The position numbers and the translations under genes are program-made. From NCBI GenBank assembly GCA_964644675.1, contig CAZXWK010000048.1:1-14172 (forward strand): 14,172 nt of DNA. Reading direction: 5' to 3'. The notes under the pieces were generated by a model, which worked only from the letters and a program-made list of their open reading frames with translations, searched no databases and had not been told where the DNA came from. Positions within the stretch are counted from its first letter, which is position 1. Each line of letters begins with the position of its first letter. Origin of the DNA: CAZXWK01 sp964644675 (GTDB lineage Bacteria; Actinomycetota; Coriobacteriia; Anaerosomatales; JAAXUF01). Below are positions 12,637 through 14,172 of the stretch, in pieces.

Positions 12637-14172
12637 CTACCCCTCGCGAATCTCCTCGGACTGCATCTCGCCGTGGACGAGCGCCTCGAGCGTGGGCAGA
12701 TACGCCTCCGCGATGTCGTCGAGCGAGACGTCGAGCTTGTCGCAGATCGTGAGGCGATCGCCGCCCACGGTGCCGATGACGCCGTAGGGCACTTCGCGGT
12801 CGAGCAGCAGCTCGACGAGCTCCTCTGCGCGGTTCTCGGCGACGGTGACGACGATGCGGCTCTGGGTCTCGCCGAACAGCGACGCGACGGCGGGAAGCCC
12901 GTCCTCCAGGTGCACGTCCGCACCGATCTCGCCGGCGAGGCAGCTCTCAGCGAGCGCGACGGCGAGTCCTCCCTCGGAGCAGTCGTGCGCGCTCTTCACG
13001 AGGCCGCAGCGAACCGCGTCGCGCACCGCGGCTTGCACGTCGCGCTCGAGCTCGAGATCGAGCGCCGGGGGCTTGCCCGAGACCAGGCCGTGCTCGACCT
13101 TGAGGTACTCGCTGCCGCCCAGCTCGGGCAGCGACTCGCCCACCAGAACGATCACGTCGCCCTCGTCCTCGAACGCGGAACGCGCGACCGAGTGGACGTC
13201 GTCGATGAGGCCGACGAGCCCGACGGTGGGCGTGGGGTAGATGGGCGAGCCGAAGCTCTCGTTGTAGAAGCTGACGTTGCCGCTGATGACCGGCACGCCC
13301 CACGCCTTGCAGGCGTCGGCCAGACCGCGCACGGACTCGTGGAAGGTCCAGAAGACGTCGGGCTTCTCGGGATTGCCGAAGTTGAGGCAGTCGGTGATGG
13401 CCGCGGGATCGCCGCCGGCGCACGCGACGTTGCGCGCGGCCTCGGCGAACGCGATCTGCGCGCCCACGTACGGGTCGAGGTAGCAGTAGCGACCGTTGCA
13501 GTCGCTCGAGACCGCGATGCCGCGGCCCTCGTCGCCGATGCGCAGGACCGCCGCGTCGCTGCCGGGCAGCACCACGGTGTTGAGGATGACCTGGTGGTCG
13601 TACTGCTCCCAGATCCAGCGGCGCGAGCAGATGTTGGGGCTCGCGAGCAGGCCGAGCAGCACCTCACCCAGAAGCTCGGGATCCGTCGCGTGCTCGAGCT
13701 CGGCGATCGGGTCGAACGACTGCACCTCGTCGAGGTAGGCCGGACGCTCCATCGCGGGGTCGTAGATGGGCGCGTCGCCGGCGAGCGTGGATGCGGGCAT
13801 GTCGGCGACGACCGTCTCGCCCTCGCGGACGACGAAGCGGCCCGTGTCGGTGACGGTACCGATGACCGTCGAGCGCAGGCCCCACTTCTCGCAGATCGCG
13901 TGGGCGGCCTCGAGCTTGGCCGGCTCGATGACGGCGACCATGCGCTCCTGCGACTCGCTGACCATGAACTCGAACGGCTTCATCGCGTCTTCGCGAGCCG
14001 GGATCTTCTCGACGTCGACGTCCATTCCCACGCCGCCGCGGTCCGCCATCTCGCTGATGGAGCTCGTGAGACCGGCCGCGCCACAGTCGCCGAGACCCAC
14101 CAGGAGCTTCGCCTCGAGCAGCTCGAGGCACGCCTCGATGAGCAGCTTCTCCTCGAACGGGTCGCCCACCTG
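12637..14172 (-). CDS. purL: Phosphoribosylformylglycinamidine synthase subunit PurL, C-terminal two thirds, runs off right edge
   Basis: 511 residues are in the window; the 5' end lies beyond 14172. The first codons read QVGDPFEEKLLIEACLELLE, an internal PurL block, so the apparent GTG start at 14169 is not the true start. PurL converts FGAR, glutamine-derived ammonia and ATP to FGAM. Seen: GLGDCGAAGLTSSISEMA (26-43), FMVSESQERM (69-78), GGDPAAITDCLNFGNPEKP (253-271), GVPVISGNVSFYNES (292-306), PTPTVGLVGLIDD (313-325), KSAHDCSEGGLAVALAESC (393-411), FGETQSRIVVTV (433-444). The protein ends shortly after this second PurM-like unit with no glutamine amidotransferase domain, so it is the small PurL that works with separate PurS and PurQ, expected upstream. 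No frameshift is seen in the part present. Confidence 0.96.
   Translation of the reverse strand, partial: QVGDPFEEKLLIEACLELLEAKLLVGLGDCGAAGLTSSISEMADRGGVGMDVDVEKIPAREDAMKPFEFMVSESQERMVAVIEPAKLEAAHAICEKWGLRSTVIGTVTDTGRFVVREGETVVADMPASTLAGDAPIYDPAMERPAYLDEVQSFDPIAELEHATDPELLGEVLLGLLASPNICSRRWIWEQYDHQVILNTVVLPGSDAAVLRIGDEGRGIAVSSDCNGRYCYLDPYVGAQIAFAEAARNVACAGGDPAAITDCLNFGNPEKPDVFWTFHESVRGLADACKAWGVPVISGNVSFYNESFGSPIYPTPTVGLVGLIDDVHSVARSAFEDEGDVIVLVGESLPELGGSEYLKVEHGLVSGKPPALDLELERDVQAAVRDAVRCGLVKSAHDCSEGGLAVALAESCLAGEIGADVHLEDGLPAVASLFGETQSRIVVTVAENRAEELVELLLDREVPYGVIGTVGGDRLTICDKLDVSLDDIAEAYLPTLEALVHGEMQSEEIREG

Overview
The window is strongly G+C-rich, every convincing gene lies on the minus strand, and transcription therefore runs from right to left. 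The gene content (stand-alone small-type PurL, Fe-S type PurF, LTA-synthase-like transmembrane sulfatases, and a surface protein with cell-wall-binding type 2 (CWB2) repeats) suggests a high-GC Gram-positive. An Actinomycetota lineage of the Coriobacteriia type is my best guess. This is inferred from gene mix and composition; no rRNA or other phylogenetic marker is present.

Reading in the direction of transcription, the layout is: purL (5' end beyond the right edge, 12637-14172); a secreted multi-domain surface protein (9383-12367); purF (7746-9206); two tandem LTA-synthase-family membrane sulfatases (5530-7731 and 3563-5533); purM (2358-3413); purN (1732-2361); a branched-chain-amino-acid-type ABC substrate-binding lipoprotein (392-1558); and the first 70 codons of purH (1-212). 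Five de novo purine genes thus keep the order L-F-M-N-H known from Bacillus-type pur operons, but four envelope genes are interspersed among them.

The transcription units can be partly guessed from spacing. purF-sulfatase 1-sulfatase 2 are tightly packed (14-nt gap, then a 4-nt or 16-nt overlap). purM-purN overlap by 4 nt. The surface-protein gene and the substrate-binding-protein gene each have a candidate promoter upstream and a strong GC hairpin downstream, and look like separate units. Candidate promoters with an extended -10 precede purF, purM and the lipoprotein gene. The purM leader also contains overlapping inverted repeats that could form alternative RNA structures.

Functionally, PurF makes phosphoribosylamine from PRPP and glutamine, PurN formylates GAR, PurL makes FGAM, PurM closes the imidazole ring, and PurH finishes IMP. 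The interleaved genes act at the cell surface: two putative polyglycerolphosphate-type polymerases, a CWB2 protein (CWB2 repeats bind anionic wall polymers in clostridia), and a solute-binding lipoprotein. Whether this is a functional association or an accident of genome history is the main open question. I see no CRISPR array, tRNA, rRNA, transposase or phage gene.
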